Positions 51,285 through 60,190 of a DNA stretch of 64,000 nucleotides are shown in pieces. Where the stretch lies: positions 1-64,000 of the forward strand of contig NZ_BAABFN010000022.1 of assembly GCF_039541075.1 (NCBI RefSeq), in the 5' to 3' direction. The stretch's first letter is position 1. Each line of letters opens with the position of its first letter. The notes beneath the pieces are model-generated. The model ran no database searches and was not told where the DNA came from. It saw only the letters and a list, made by a program, of their open reading frames with translations. The position numbers and the translations under genes were made by a program. Origin of the DNA: Compostibacter hankyongensis. Lineage in GTDB: Bacteria; Bacteroidota; Bacteroidia; Chitinophagales; Chitinophagaceae.

Positions 51285-53272
51285 TTTTGATTTTTTGCGA
51301 GGATAACATCCGATCCTTCCGCCTGGAGGATCCTGTTGTACAGCTCTTTAAGCGAGAAATATTCATCGGAGCTGTAAAGCGGTTTGTGCTGCATCAATAT
51401 GCTGCGGACAATGGCCTGGTTGCTGAGACCGTCGCTTTCCAGCTGATAGCTGGCGCCGTTTCCGGCTAACATAAGACTGGTCTTTTCCGGGAGGGATACG
51501 ATCCGGTAGCCGGCAGGGAATTTAAAGGTGAAGAACGTCCGGATATCCTCCGTAGCGCCGAAATCCACGGGATATTTCCGCTCCGGCGATTTAAACGGAT
51601 TCTGCCGGAACTCCGGCATCACAAAGGGATGCAGCACCAGGCGGTCACCCTCCATGCTTACCGCGGAATCCATCTCCACCGAGAAGGTTTCGGTCAGCGG
51701 CTTGTGCAGGTCTTTCAGGTTTTCCGCATGATATCCGGTTATCCTGAAACCGGGCAGCTTCCCGCTGACCTTCTCCAGGTATTCGTCCTGTGAGGAAAAC
51801 GAAGCCAGCGTCCTACGCTTGTCCACGGCCTTATATCCGTCGTACTGCAGGGTAATGGTTCCGCTGATCTTACCGGTGTCCGGGCTCATCTCCAGGTTTA
51901 CATAGGTCATCTGCCGGAAGCCGGTGGCAGGTTTAAGATCGATCCATTCCGAGGGGCCGTCCTGCGGAAAACACCGTCCTTTGTCATTCAGGCATCTCAG
52001 CGGGATCATGCCAAAGGGCAGATAAGGATCGGAGGCATCCAGCAGATAGGTATCCTCCCCGGTTTTCAAACGCACGACCACCCAATTAAAATCAGTGATG
52101 ACCGGAAAGAGTATGCTCGGCAACCCGTTTTCCCGGGTCGAGAGGGTAACAGGGTCTGCCTGCAGCCCGGCATAACGTAAGGCCGCTACCAGCGAGAGAT
52201 TGATATCGGCCACATCGCCGCCGTGTCGTTCGAAAGCTTTTTTGAGTCCGTTCTCCGTAAACATGCCGGTATAGCCGTCCCATTTATACCAATGTTTTAT
52301 AAAATCGTAGATCCACCTTGCCTTGGCCACATCCTCTGTCTTTGCATTTTTTATCGAATCGAGCCATCCTTCAAACAATCCGCCGGACCTCTTTAACTGT
52401 TTCCCGAAATCATCCTCGTTTTTCAGTTCATCATCCACATCGGACCATTTTTTGGTAATCTTATCCACATGCCCGTTAAAGGAATGGACTTCCGACAATT
52501 CGAAATGAACGGCGGAAAGGAAGTTGCTGCGGGCGGTCATATAATCCTCTTCCACAAAGGCGGGAACGCTGTCCATGCCAAGCTTGAGCAGGGAACAGTC
52601 CGCCTTGCCCCCGCCATAGGATATCAAGCAGTCCGAAACGCGGGAAGATTCGTTCCGCGTCAGCTTGTAAAAGCCCTGCAGCGTAATGTTGTACACAAAG
52701 TTGGCCGGGATCTGCGCCCAGTATTCGCTCCGGATCTTGGGGATATCCGACTGGAACTCCCAGGGCTTATAATTATATACATACGGAGAGGTAAAAATAT
52801 AGCTCACATCGATGACGCTGCCCGGATGCACATCGGGCATGGTAAACTTTACCTGGTCGTAATACCGGTTTTTGTTCTCGGTGTAAACTCTTTTTTGGCT
52901 GAGCATGGTAGCCTTCCGCTGCCCGCCCACCAGGTTGAAAGTAGTGCCATAGATACCATGCACCTCTTCCTGATCCCCATTCTTTTCCGATTTACGGATG
53001 GGGATCACAAAGGTGGCGGCATCCACCCCTTTTTCATTGAAGATCTTTATCCGGACATGGTATTCGTGGATCAGTCCGTTGTCCTGGTCGTTAACGATAT
53101 GGGTCCTGCCGAATTCGTTCAGGACAACGGCATTCGCGGTTGTATCCTTCTTGTAGGACGGCATTTCCAGCTCGGCATAGGTTGCGTCATCTCCGGGGAA
53201 ATCCCCGTCCTGGGCATGGGCTGAAATAACGGTGAGAACCAGTAAGAGGCAGAGGGTAGCATATTTATTCAT
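51281..53272 (-). CDS. DUF3857 transglutaminase-like protein, Cys replaced
   Basis: A 663-residue exported protein (CLLLVLTVISAHAQD) of the same DUF3857 class, with VDVSYIFTSPY and YKPWEFQSDIP in the N-terminal domain and RWIYDFIKHWYKW leading into the transglutaminase core. The core reads RHGGDVADINLSLVAALRY: the Cys of GDC is Val here, so the enzyme is probably not catalytic, as in many members of this subgroup. Its stop overlaps the downstream gene in ATGA. Its promoter probably has a TTTG/TACTTTAG pair near 53310-53340. A partner role to the active paralogue is plausible. Confidence 0.85.
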   Translation of the reverse strand: MNKYATLCLLLVLTVISAHAQDGDFPGDDATYAELEMPSYKKDTTANAVVLNEFGRTHIVNDQDNGLIHEYHVRIKIFNEKGVDAATFVIPIRKSEKNGDQEEVHGIYGTTFNLVGGQRKATMLSQKRVYTENKNRYYDQVKFTMPDVHPGSVIDVSYIFTSPYVYNYKPWEFQSDIPKIRSEYWAQIPANFVYNITLQGFYKLTRNESSRVSDCLISYGGGKADCSLLKLGMDSVPAFVEEDYMTARSNFLSAVHFELSEVHSFNGHVDKITKKWSDVDDELKNEDDFGKQLKRSGGLFEGWLDSIKNAKTEDVAKARWIYDFIKHWYKWDGYTGMFTENGLKKAFERHGGDVADINLSLVAALRYAGLQADPVTLSTRENGLPSILFPVITDFNWVVVRLKTGEDTYLLDASDPYLPFGMIPLRCLNDKGRCFPQDGPSEWIDLKPATGFRQMTYVNLEMSPDTGKISGTITLQYDGYKAVDKRRTLASFSSQDEYLEKVSGKLPGFRITGYHAENLKDLHKPLTETFSVEMDSAVSMEGDRLVLHPFVMPEFRQNPFKSPERKYPVDFGATEDIRTFFTFKFPAGYRIVSLPEKTSLMLAGNGASYQLESDGLSNQAIVRSILMQHKPLYSSDEYFSLKELYNRILQAEGSDVILAKNQK

Positions 53273-53425
53273 ACACGGTTAAATTGGTTAAAGCGACTCT
53301 AAAGTAGGTATTTTAAATATCTTTATCAAATTATAAGTAACGGCTTCGAAGCAACAGGCGGAAATCTTAAAAATCAGTTCCCATAAAATTTTTATGCCGT
53401 ATATTACAGGGCAAAACGAACCGAC

Positions 53426-54223
53426 ATGAAGAGCTCCATCCTGCGCAAAATACCCGGAAGGCTTTTTTATCTTTTTATGGTCTGCTGCCTCCTGATGTCA
53501 TCGCATATATATGCACAGCAGAAGCTTTTTTACCAGCTGAAGGTATACCGTCTGAAAGACCAGGCACAGCAGGAGCGGGTGGATCATTTCCTGAAGACGG
53601 CGTATGTGCCCGCCCTCCACAAAGCAGGGATAAAGCAGGTAGGCGTATTCCGCTCCCTGGAAACAGATACTTCGGGTCCCCGGATGTACGTGCTGATCCC
53701 GTTTCATACGCTGGACGATCTGGTACAGCTGAACAGGACCCTGCTGCAGGACAAGACGTACCTGTCCGCCGGCAGCGATTATCTGAATGCCGCCTATGAC
53801 CATGCGCCTTATGAACGCATGGAATCGATAATCTTAGAGGCTTTCCCCGGCCCGCCGCAACCCGTAAAACCGGAGCTTTCCGCTCCCATGCAGGAACGGA
53901 TATATGAACTGCGCAGCTATGAAGGCCCCACGGAACAATACCATGCCAGCAAGATAAAGATGTTTACCGTAGGGAATGAGATCGGCCTCTTTAAACGCCT
54001 TAACTTCAACGGCATCTTTTATACGGAAGTAATATCGGGCAGCCACATGCCCAATCTGATGTACATGACCTCCTTCAACAATATGGAGGACAGAGAGAAG
54101 CACTGGAAGGCATTTTTCAGCGACCCGGAATGGAAGAAGCTCTCGGCCATGCCGGAATACCAGCACAACGTGTCAAAAGCAAACATCTTCTTCCTCCATC
54201 CGGCCGATTATTCCGACCTGTAA
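53426..54223 (+). CDS. NIPSNAP family protein
   Basis: A 265-residue exported protein: signal FYLFMVCCLLMSSHIYAQ, then two NIPSNAP-like ferredoxin-fold modules. The first opens FYQLKVYRLKDQAQQERVDHF; the second opens IYELRSYEGPTEQYHASKIKMF and contains NLMYMTSFNNMEDREKHWKAFF. NIPSNAP proteins in Bacteroidota are uncharacterised, though the fold can bind small ligands. It stands alone between two opposite-strand genes. Confidence 0.88.
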   Translation: MKSSILRKIPGRLFYLFMVCCLLMSSHIYAQQKLFYQLKVYRLKDQAQQERVDHFLKTAYVPALHKAGIKQVGVFRSLETDTSGPRMYVLIPFHTLDDLVQLNRTLLQDKTYLSAGSDYLNAAYDHAPYERMESIILEAFPGPPQPVKPELSAPMQERIYELRSYEGPTEQYHASKIKMFTVGNEIGLFKRLNFNGIFYTEVISGSHMPNLMYMTSFNNMEDREKHWKAFFSDPEWKKLSAMPEYQHNVSKANIFFLHPADYSDL

Positions 54224-54238
54224 ACGAAGCATTTTTAT

Positions 54239-54703
54239 TCAGGCCTTCTTATCCCCGTCTTCTTCCGGAACGTCCTTATCGGGCTTTTCTTCCTCTATGG
54301 AATGGCTGGTCCTCAGGTCGTTCTCTTTTTTGGCCTTTTCGGACAGCTTCACATAAAACTCCTTCAGCAGCTTCAGCTCGTCCTCCGTCAGGTCTTCCAC
54401 ATCTATGAGCCGATTGCTCCCCGTTTTACTGGTGGCGATCAGCTCGTTCAGCTTCAGCTGCAGGGCCATGGTGTCCTTGTTCTGCGTCTGCTGGATCACG
54501 AATACCATCAGGAAGGTGATGATGGTAGTACCCGTATTGATCACCAGCTGCCAGGTATCTGAAAAGTGAAAGAGCGGCCCCATAGCGGCCCATACAATAA
54601 TAAGGGCAAGGGCCGTAATAAATGCGGTAGAGCTGCCCGCTATCCGGGTCACGGCGGCAGAGAAACGGTCAAAGAAATTATTATGCTTATTTTTTCCAGA
54701 CAT
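54239..54703 (-). CDS. Low affinity iron permease family protein
   Basis: A 154-residue membrane protein of the Fet4-like low affinity iron permease family (PF04120): two helices (SSTAFITALALIIVWAAMGPLF and TGTTIITFLMVFVIQQTQNKD), the conserved QNKDTMALQLKLNELI, and an acidic C-terminal tail (EEEKPDKDVPEEDGDKK). The bacterial family is small compared with yeast Fet4 and transport has not been shown for it. The stop faces the NIPSNAP gene 16 bases away. Confidence 0.85.
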   Translation of the reverse strand: MSGKNKHNNFFDRFSAAVTRIAGSSTAFITALALIIVWAAMGPLFHFSDTWQLVINTGTTIITFLMVFVIQQTQNKDTMALQLKLNELIATSKTGSNRLIDVEDLTEDELKLLKEFYVKLSEKAKKENDLRTSHSIEEEKPDKDVPEEDGDKKA

Positions 54704-54781
54704 GATGCTATCGTTTAGATTCTTCTAAAATTAAGAAAAAATCCAAATCGCAGCGCCGGTCAGGAAAACGGGATGACCGTG

Positions 54782-55681
54782 CTACAGCTGGGCATAGAGG
54801 TCCGGATAATCAGTGATCAGGCCATCCACCCCCATGGATTTGAGCTGCCGGATCTCCTCGAGCGTATTGGGCGTCCAGGGGATGACCAGCACGTCTTTTT
54901 CATGAAAAGCCTTGACCAGCTCGGGAGTAACGATCGAGAACTCGGGACTGAATATATCCGGCTTAAAGCCCAGCGCTGCAATATAACCGTCGGCCGTCTT
55001 TTTATCCTTATTCCCTACAAGAAAAGAAGTTTTCACCTGGGGGTATTTCTGATGCACTATCCTCAGCGCGCGTACGTCAAAGGACTGGATCATCGTGCGG
55101 GGCGCAATGCCTTTTTCGATGATGATACCCAAGGCCAGGTCAACATATTCTTCCAGGCTGGAATAATTCTTTCCGTCGCTCTTCGGACTTGTCTTCAGCT
55201 CGATGTTGTAATGGTTGACATGATGTTTCTCCGCGGCATAGGCTTCCACGGAATCGATCAGCACGCTCAGCAGCGGCCTGGCCACATGCATCTTCTGCTG
55301 CCGGGGAAAGGCCGGATAAGGCTTGGAGCCCACATCGTATCTGGCAATGCTGTCATAGGGCATATTATAAAGCAGGCGGCTCCGCCCGTCCTTTTTGCTC
55401 ATGGTATCTCCCTGGGGCGTCAGGCAGAAATCGGCGTTGAAATAGGGATCATGCGAAACCACGATCTGCTTGTCCCGGGACATATACAGGTCCATTTCCA
55501 GCGTACAGTCGTAATCGATAGCATTCTTTTCAGAAGCGATCGTATTCTCCGGCATCAGTCCCCGTCCACCACGGTGAGCCTGTTTGTCAAAGCTGCCGGC
55601 ATCCTTTTTGTCTGCCGTTCCGCAGGATGTAGCCATAATGAGCATCATGGAGGATGCAAGCAGGGAGTAATTCATTTTCAT
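54782..55681 (-). CDS. Glycerophosphodiester phosphodiesterase
   Basis: A 299-residue lipoprotein-like enzyme: signal LLASSMMLIMATSC (lipobox Cys), then the GDPD core KQAHRGGRGLMPENT with the catalytic His and Glu, LEMDLYMSRDKQIVVSHDP with the metal-binding acidic residues and second His, and MGVDGLITDYPDLY at the end. It hydrolyses glycerophosphodiesters, such as glycerophosphocholine, to an alcohol and glycerol-3-phosphate. It is 38 bases downstream of the phospholipase C gene on the same strand. Together they would degrade phosphatidylcholine outside the cell. Confidence 0.93.
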   Translation of the reverse strand: MKMNYSLLASSMMLIMATSCGTADKKDAGSFDKQAHRGGRGLMPENTIASEKNAIDYDCTLEMDLYMSRDKQIVVSHDPYFNADFCLTPQGDTMSKKDGRSRLLYNMPYDSIARYDVGSKPYPAFPRQQKMHVARPLLSVLIDSVEAYAAEKHHVNHYNIELKTSPKSDGKNYSSLEEYVDLALGIIIEKGIAPRTMIQSFDVRALRIVHQKYPQVKTSFLVGNKDKKTADGYIAALGFKPDIFSPEFSIVTPELVKAFHEKDVLVIPWTPNTLEEIRQLKSMGVDGLITDYPDLYAQL

Positions 55682-55719
55682 GGTAAGAAGGTTGTTTATA
55701 TCGTAAAGTATACTGTTGC

Positions 55720-58275
55720 TTATGCATTTCCCATCGCCGGATCGGTATAGCTGTCTTCCCCGGTCTCCACATGGCCGGCAAACCGCCTCTCGAATTCATC
55801 GAAACCCGGCACCCTGAGGCTGAAATCATACCAGCCAAAGCTTTTTTCCAGGTTCAGGGGCAGGAGCAGCGCTCCTCCCCCGCCGGCGGCAAGGGATTTC
55901 CGGAGGTTCCCGGTTTTATAGCCATGGTCGGTGATCACTACCTCATAAGAACGGGAAGGGTGCAGGTTGGTCACCTGCAGAACCAGGTTTCCACTGGGCT
56001 TGCTGTCCGCATTCTTCCGGCGCTCGTATTCGCAGGCGATACGGATCTGCGGATCTTCCTGCCGGCCGCTGAACTCCCGGAAGAAGCCGTTGGGGCCGTA
56101 GACCCGCACATGGTAAATGCCGTTTTCGAACGCCGCCACCTCCCAACTGTCCGTCAGCCTGTCGCCCGCACTCACGGCATAGGAGCGGCTGCCGGTATTT
56201 TCAAAAACGCCTTTTCCGGTGTTGTATTTTCCCGGGAAGTAAACGTTGAACGGTGAACCCGCGGACCGCTTTCCAAAGAATTCATCGCGGGCCTCCATAG
56301 TGAGCTCAAACCGCTTTCCGCCTTCGCCCAGCTGCCCGCTGACATAGAGCTGGTAAGGCAGCGCGCAGGCCGGGCGCACCCCTTTCTCCTGCCGGGGCAT
56401 CAGCGCAGAAGCGGAAGGACTGTTGTTGATACCATCGATCTCTTCTTTGGACAGGGGTCGGAAATCGTTCGGCGTCTTTTTAAATTTCGCGTTGTATATC
56501 TTTTCATAAAAAGGATCCTTTTCCAGGAAGGGAAGCTGCTCCCGGCCCCGGTCCTTATCTGCTTTAAATACAGAGGACAGGTCGCCCGTTATGGCACGCC
56601 GCCAGGCACTGATATTGGTTTCCCTGACGGGCTTGCCGAGCTTACGGCCCAGAAAGTCTTCCAGGAACTGCAGCGTGGAGGTATGGTCAAAAACCTGCGA
56701 GCATACCTTACCACCCCGGCTCCAGGGGGAAGCAATGAGCAGGGGTACGCGAAAGCCCAGCCCTACCGGCCCTTCCCTTGCCTCGTTTTTGGCCACGCCG
56801 CGGCTCAGCTCGCTGGCGCGCCGGATATACTCTACCCGGGTATCAAGACCGGGAGAGCATTTGCCGCTGGCGGGATTATCGGGATCCGGCGCCACAAAGG
56901 GAGGCACGTGATCAAAATAACCGTCGTTTTCGTCGAAGGTCACGATAAATATGGTCTTCTTCCATACCTCGGGATTCTTGGTGAGGATATCCAGTATTTC
57001 AGACAAATACAGCGAGCCGTACCATGGCGCGCTGGGATGGTCCGAAAAGTTCTGCGCACCGGCCAGCCAGGATACGGTGGGAAGCTTTCCGCTCTCGACG
57101 TCCTTCCGGAACTGATACAGCACATCTCCCTTGGGAACATCCAGCTGCCGTTTTTCGCCGTTCTCCTCATAGTTAAGCGTGGTCAGGCTATGATAATCGG
57201 GATCGCCGGCATTGGTGGAAAAAGCGTTCTCATAGAGATTCTTTTCTTTCCGGGACAGCTTGTCATAATTTTCGCGACTCCATTGTACCAGCTCCTGCCG
57301 GGCCTTGTCCAGCACTTCCTGCTTTTTCCGGATGGCAGTCTGTATTTTGCCGAAGGCCTGGTCGGTAGCGGAAAGCGACCGGAGCTTGTCCTGCAATGCC
57401 TTTATTTCTGCGGGCAGATCAACCGTCTGCTTTTGCAGGCTTTGGATGTAACGCGGAGAAAACTTTACATTAAAGTTGGCAAACCACTCCAGCGGATTAC
57501 AGCCGAAGTTGGCGAGCCAGGCGCGTTGCCCCCGGTCAAACCCGCCGCCGCAGTCTATATCGTTCTGGTAAAACTTCCAGGAGATACCGTTCTCTTCCAG
57601 CCTTTCGGGGAAGGTCATCCAGTGTTCGGTGCCAAAGCTTTCGTCTTCATTCCGGATATAAGCCTTCGCATCCCCATTCTGTTCCGGCCGGATGGTGCCG
57701 GTCCAGAAAAAAAGACGGTTGGGCCGGGTAGAAGTCATCGCGGAGCAGAAGTTCTGATCGCAAACGGTGAAAGCATCCGCCATGGCATAATAAAAGGGAA
57801 TGTCCTCGCGGGTATAATAACCCAGGGTCAGCGGCATTTCAGCAAACTTCTTATTGCGGACGCGCTTGGACTGCAGCCAGCGGTCGTACTTTCCCTGGTT
57901 GTTGGCATCTACCTGGCTGGAGCGGCTATGGGGCACCGAGCCCATCCAGGTGGCCTTTGTATTACGAATGTCAAACCGGAAAGGCAGATAAGTTTCGCCC
58001 GCGTCGTTGGTCTGCATCCACACAAGGTTTTTATCGGGAAGCGTAATGGCCCGCGGATCGTTAAATCCGCGCACGCCCCGCAGGGTACCAAAGCAATGAT
58101 CAAAAGAACGGTTCTCCTGCATGAGGATCACCACATGCTCCGCATCCAGATAAGTGCTTCCCTCAGGCGGATTGATAGCCATTGCGCGTTGTATGGAAGC
58201 GGGCAATATACCGGAAAGTCCCGCTGCACCAGTCAGCAGGGCGGTTTTCTTGAGAAATTCCCTTCTTGTATCCAT
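55720..58275 (-). CDS. plcN: Phosphocholine-specific phospholipase C
   Basis: An 851-residue extracellular phospholipase C of the acid phosphatase/PLC superfamily, which cleaves phosphatidylcholine or sphingomyelin to diacylglycerol or ceramide and phosphocholine. It carries a twin-arginine signal (DTRREFLKKTALLTGAAG), the motif MQENRSFDHCFGTLRG near residue 52, TFDENDGYFDHVPPFV and WSRGGKVCSQVFDHTST, and two C-terminal DUF756 beta-domains. Full length compared with the family (about 700-850). It is followed by GDPD, so the pair may scavenge phospholipids; the organism could also use it against other cells. Confidence 0.93.
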   Translation of the reverse strand: MDTRREFLKKTALLTGAAGLSGILPASIQRAMAINPPEGSTYLDAEHVVILMQENRSFDHCFGTLRGVRGFNDPRAITLPDKNLVWMQTNDAGETYLPFRFDIRNTKATWMGSVPHSRSSQVDANNQGKYDRWLQSKRVRNKKFAEMPLTLGYYTREDIPFYYAMADAFTVCDQNFCSAMTSTRPNRLFFWTGTIRPEQNGDAKAYIRNEDESFGTEHWMTFPERLEENGISWKFYQNDIDCGGGFDRGQRAWLANFGCNPLEWFANFNVKFSPRYIQSLQKQTVDLPAEIKALQDKLRSLSATDQAFGKIQTAIRKKQEVLDKARQELVQWSRENYDKLSRKEKNLYENAFSTNAGDPDYHSLTTLNYEENGEKRQLDVPKGDVLYQFRKDVESGKLPTVSWLAGAQNFSDHPSAPWYGSLYLSEILDILTKNPEVWKKTIFIVTFDENDGYFDHVPPFVAPDPDNPASGKCSPGLDTRVEYIRRASELSRGVAKNEAREGPVGLGFRVPLLIASPWSRGGKVCSQVFDHTSTLQFLEDFLGRKLGKPVRETNISAWRRAITGDLSSVFKADKDRGREQLPFLEKDPFYEKIYNAKFKKTPNDFRPLSKEEIDGINNSPSASALMPRQEKGVRPACALPYQLYVSGQLGEGGKRFELTMEARDEFFGKRSAGSPFNVYFPGKYNTGKGVFENTGSRSYAVSAGDRLTDSWEVAAFENGIYHVRVYGPNGFFREFSGRQEDPQIRIACEYERRKNADSKPSGNLVLQVTNLHPSRSYEVVITDHGYKTGNLRKSLAAGGGGALLLPLNLEKSFGWYDFSLRVPGFDEFERRFAGHVETGEDSYTDPAMGNA

Positions 58276-58428
58276 GATGCGGCCAAGTTAAAAACTTTCG
58301 CCAAAAGATCATATTTTTTTTAAGTTAATGACCATAGTCATTGCAGAAGGCGCCTGTAAGGAATACTGCATTGTATTATCTTACCCGTACTGGAATTTGT
58401 CGTATATTATCGCTATTTTCTGTTGCAC

Positions 58429-60183
58429 ATGGGTATACTCTTACGATATTTCAGGCCGCAAAGAGGATTGATCCTGCTGGCCCTTGCGCTGGCCGGGATA
58501 GCACAGCTGCTGAACCTGACAGACCCCGTCATTTTCGGAAAGATCATAGACAATTATGCAACGAATCCTGCAGGACTTACCCAGCAGGAGCGCGTAAGCG
58601 GCGTCTTGTACTGGCTGGCGATAGCCATCGGCATTGCCGTCGCCGCCCGGATAGCCCGGTCCTTCCAGGATTACTTCATCCGCCAGGCAGTTCAGCGGTT
58701 CGGCCTTCAGATCTTTAACGACGGATTGAAACAAACGCTTCGCCTGTCTTTCCAGGAGTTCGAAGATCAGCGCAGCGGGGAAACGCTTTCCCTGCTGCAG
58801 AAGGTAAAAACCGATACGGAAAGATTTGTGAATTCCCTCATCAATATACTCTTTTCCTCCCTGGTAGGGGTGGGTTTTCTGGTGTGGTATTCGCTCACCA
58901 AAAACTGGATGCTGGTGCCCGTCTTCGTTATCGGCATAGCGGTACTGGGATCGCTTACCGGGCTGCTGAGCAAGAAGATCAAGACGGTGCAGCGGGCCAT
59001 CAACCGGGAAACCTATCAGATGTCCGGTGTGATCACCGAGTCGCTGCGCAATATTGAGCTTGTAAAAAGCCTGGGGCTTACTTTTTCCGAAATACGGCGG
59101 CTGAAGGTGCAGACCCGACATATCTATGATCTGGAAATGAGCAAGACCAGGCGGGTGCGTACGCTTTCCTTCCTGCAGGGAACGGCGCTTAACCTGCTGA
59201 AGCAATCCATCCTGTTCATCCTGCTCTGGCTGATCTTCCACGAGGTATTGAGCACAGGAGAGCTCATCGCCATGCAGTTCATTTCCACGGCCATCTTCGG
59301 CCCCTTGCAGGACCTGGGGAATATCATCCTGAATTACCGGGAGGTGGAGGCCTCCGTCTTTAACTTCGACCAGCTCATGCAGCGACCGGTGGAGCAGCGA
59401 CCGGAAAACCCCGTAAAGATCGGCCCGCTGGAAAGCATTTGTTTTGAGGACGTGGTATTCCGGCATAAAACCTCCGTCATGAATGCGATAGACGGCATAT
59501 CTTTCGAAGTCAGGCTGGGAGAGACCATTGCCTTCGTGGGCCCATCCGGCTCAGGGAAATCCACCCTCGTCAAGCTCCTGGTAGGACTGTACCGGCCCGT
59601 TGGGGGAAATATTCTGTTCAACGGCATTTCCGCTTCCGAAATCCGTTACAACGCGTTGCGCCGGCAGATCGGCTTTGTTACCCAGGACACCCAGCTGTAT
59701 GCTGGCACGATAAAAGAAAATCTGCTGTTTGTAAAGCCGGACGCTACGGACATGGCCATTGCCGAAGCGCTGGACAGAGCCGCCTGCACCTCCCTGCTGG
59801 CCAGATCGGAAAAAGGTATAGACACCATGCTCGGAGAAGGCGGCATGAAATTATCCGGAGGCGAAAAGCAGCGTATCTCTATCGCGCGGGCGTTGCTCCG
59901 GGATCCCAGGCTTCTCATCTTTGACGAGGCCACATCGGCGCTGGATTCGCTCACCGAAGACGATATTACGAATACCATGCGGGACGTATCCCTCAGCAGG
60001 AAACAGATCACTATCCTGATTGCCCACCGGCTGTCGACGATCATGCATGCAGACCTTATCTATGTGCTTGAAAAAGGAAAGATCTCGGAAACAGGATCCC
60101 ATGCCGAGCTCTTGTTACGGAAGGGACTATACTATGCTATGTGGCGGCAGCAAGTAGGCGAAAGAAGATACTCTTCTCCATAG
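58429..60183 (+). CDS. ABC transporter, fused permease and ATPase
   Basis: A 584-residue half-transporter: about six transmembrane helices (1-320), then an ATPase with Walker A GPSGSGKSTL (about 371-380), Q-loop FVTQDTQLYAG, signature LSGGEKQRISIARALL and Walker B LLIFDEATSALD. It resembles the MsbA-like exporters of lipids, drugs or peptides and should work as a homodimer. ATG 58429 is chosen over a TTG six bases earlier. No partner gene is nearby. It is divergent from the phospholipase C gene. Confidence 0.93.
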   Translation: MGILLRYFRPQRGLILLALALAGIAQLLNLTDPVIFGKIIDNYATNPAGLTQQERVSGVLYWLAIAIGIAVAARIARSFQDYFIRQAVQRFGLQIFNDGLKQTLRLSFQEFEDQRSGETLSLLQKVKTDTERFVNSLINILFSSLVGVGFLVWYSLTKNWMLVPVFVIGIAVLGSLTGLLSKKIKTVQRAINRETYQMSGVITESLRNIELVKSLGLTFSEIRRLKVQTRHIYDLEMSKTRRVRTLSFLQGTALNLLKQSILFILLWLIFHEVLSTGELIAMQFISTAIFGPLQDLGNIILNYREVEASVFNFDQLMQRPVEQRPENPVKIGPLESICFEDVVFRHKTSVMNAIDGISFEVRLGETIAFVGPSGSGKSTLVKLLVGLYRPVGGNILFNGISASEIRYNALRRQIGFVTQDTQLYAGTIKENLLFVKPDATDMAIAEALDRAACTSLLARSEKGIDTMLGEGGMKLSGGEKQRISIARALLRDPRLLIFDEATSALDSLTEDDITNTMRDVSLSRKQITILIAHRLSTIMHADLIYVLEKGKISETGSHAELLLRKGLYYAMWRQQVGERRYSSP

Positions 60184-60190
60184 TAGATGA

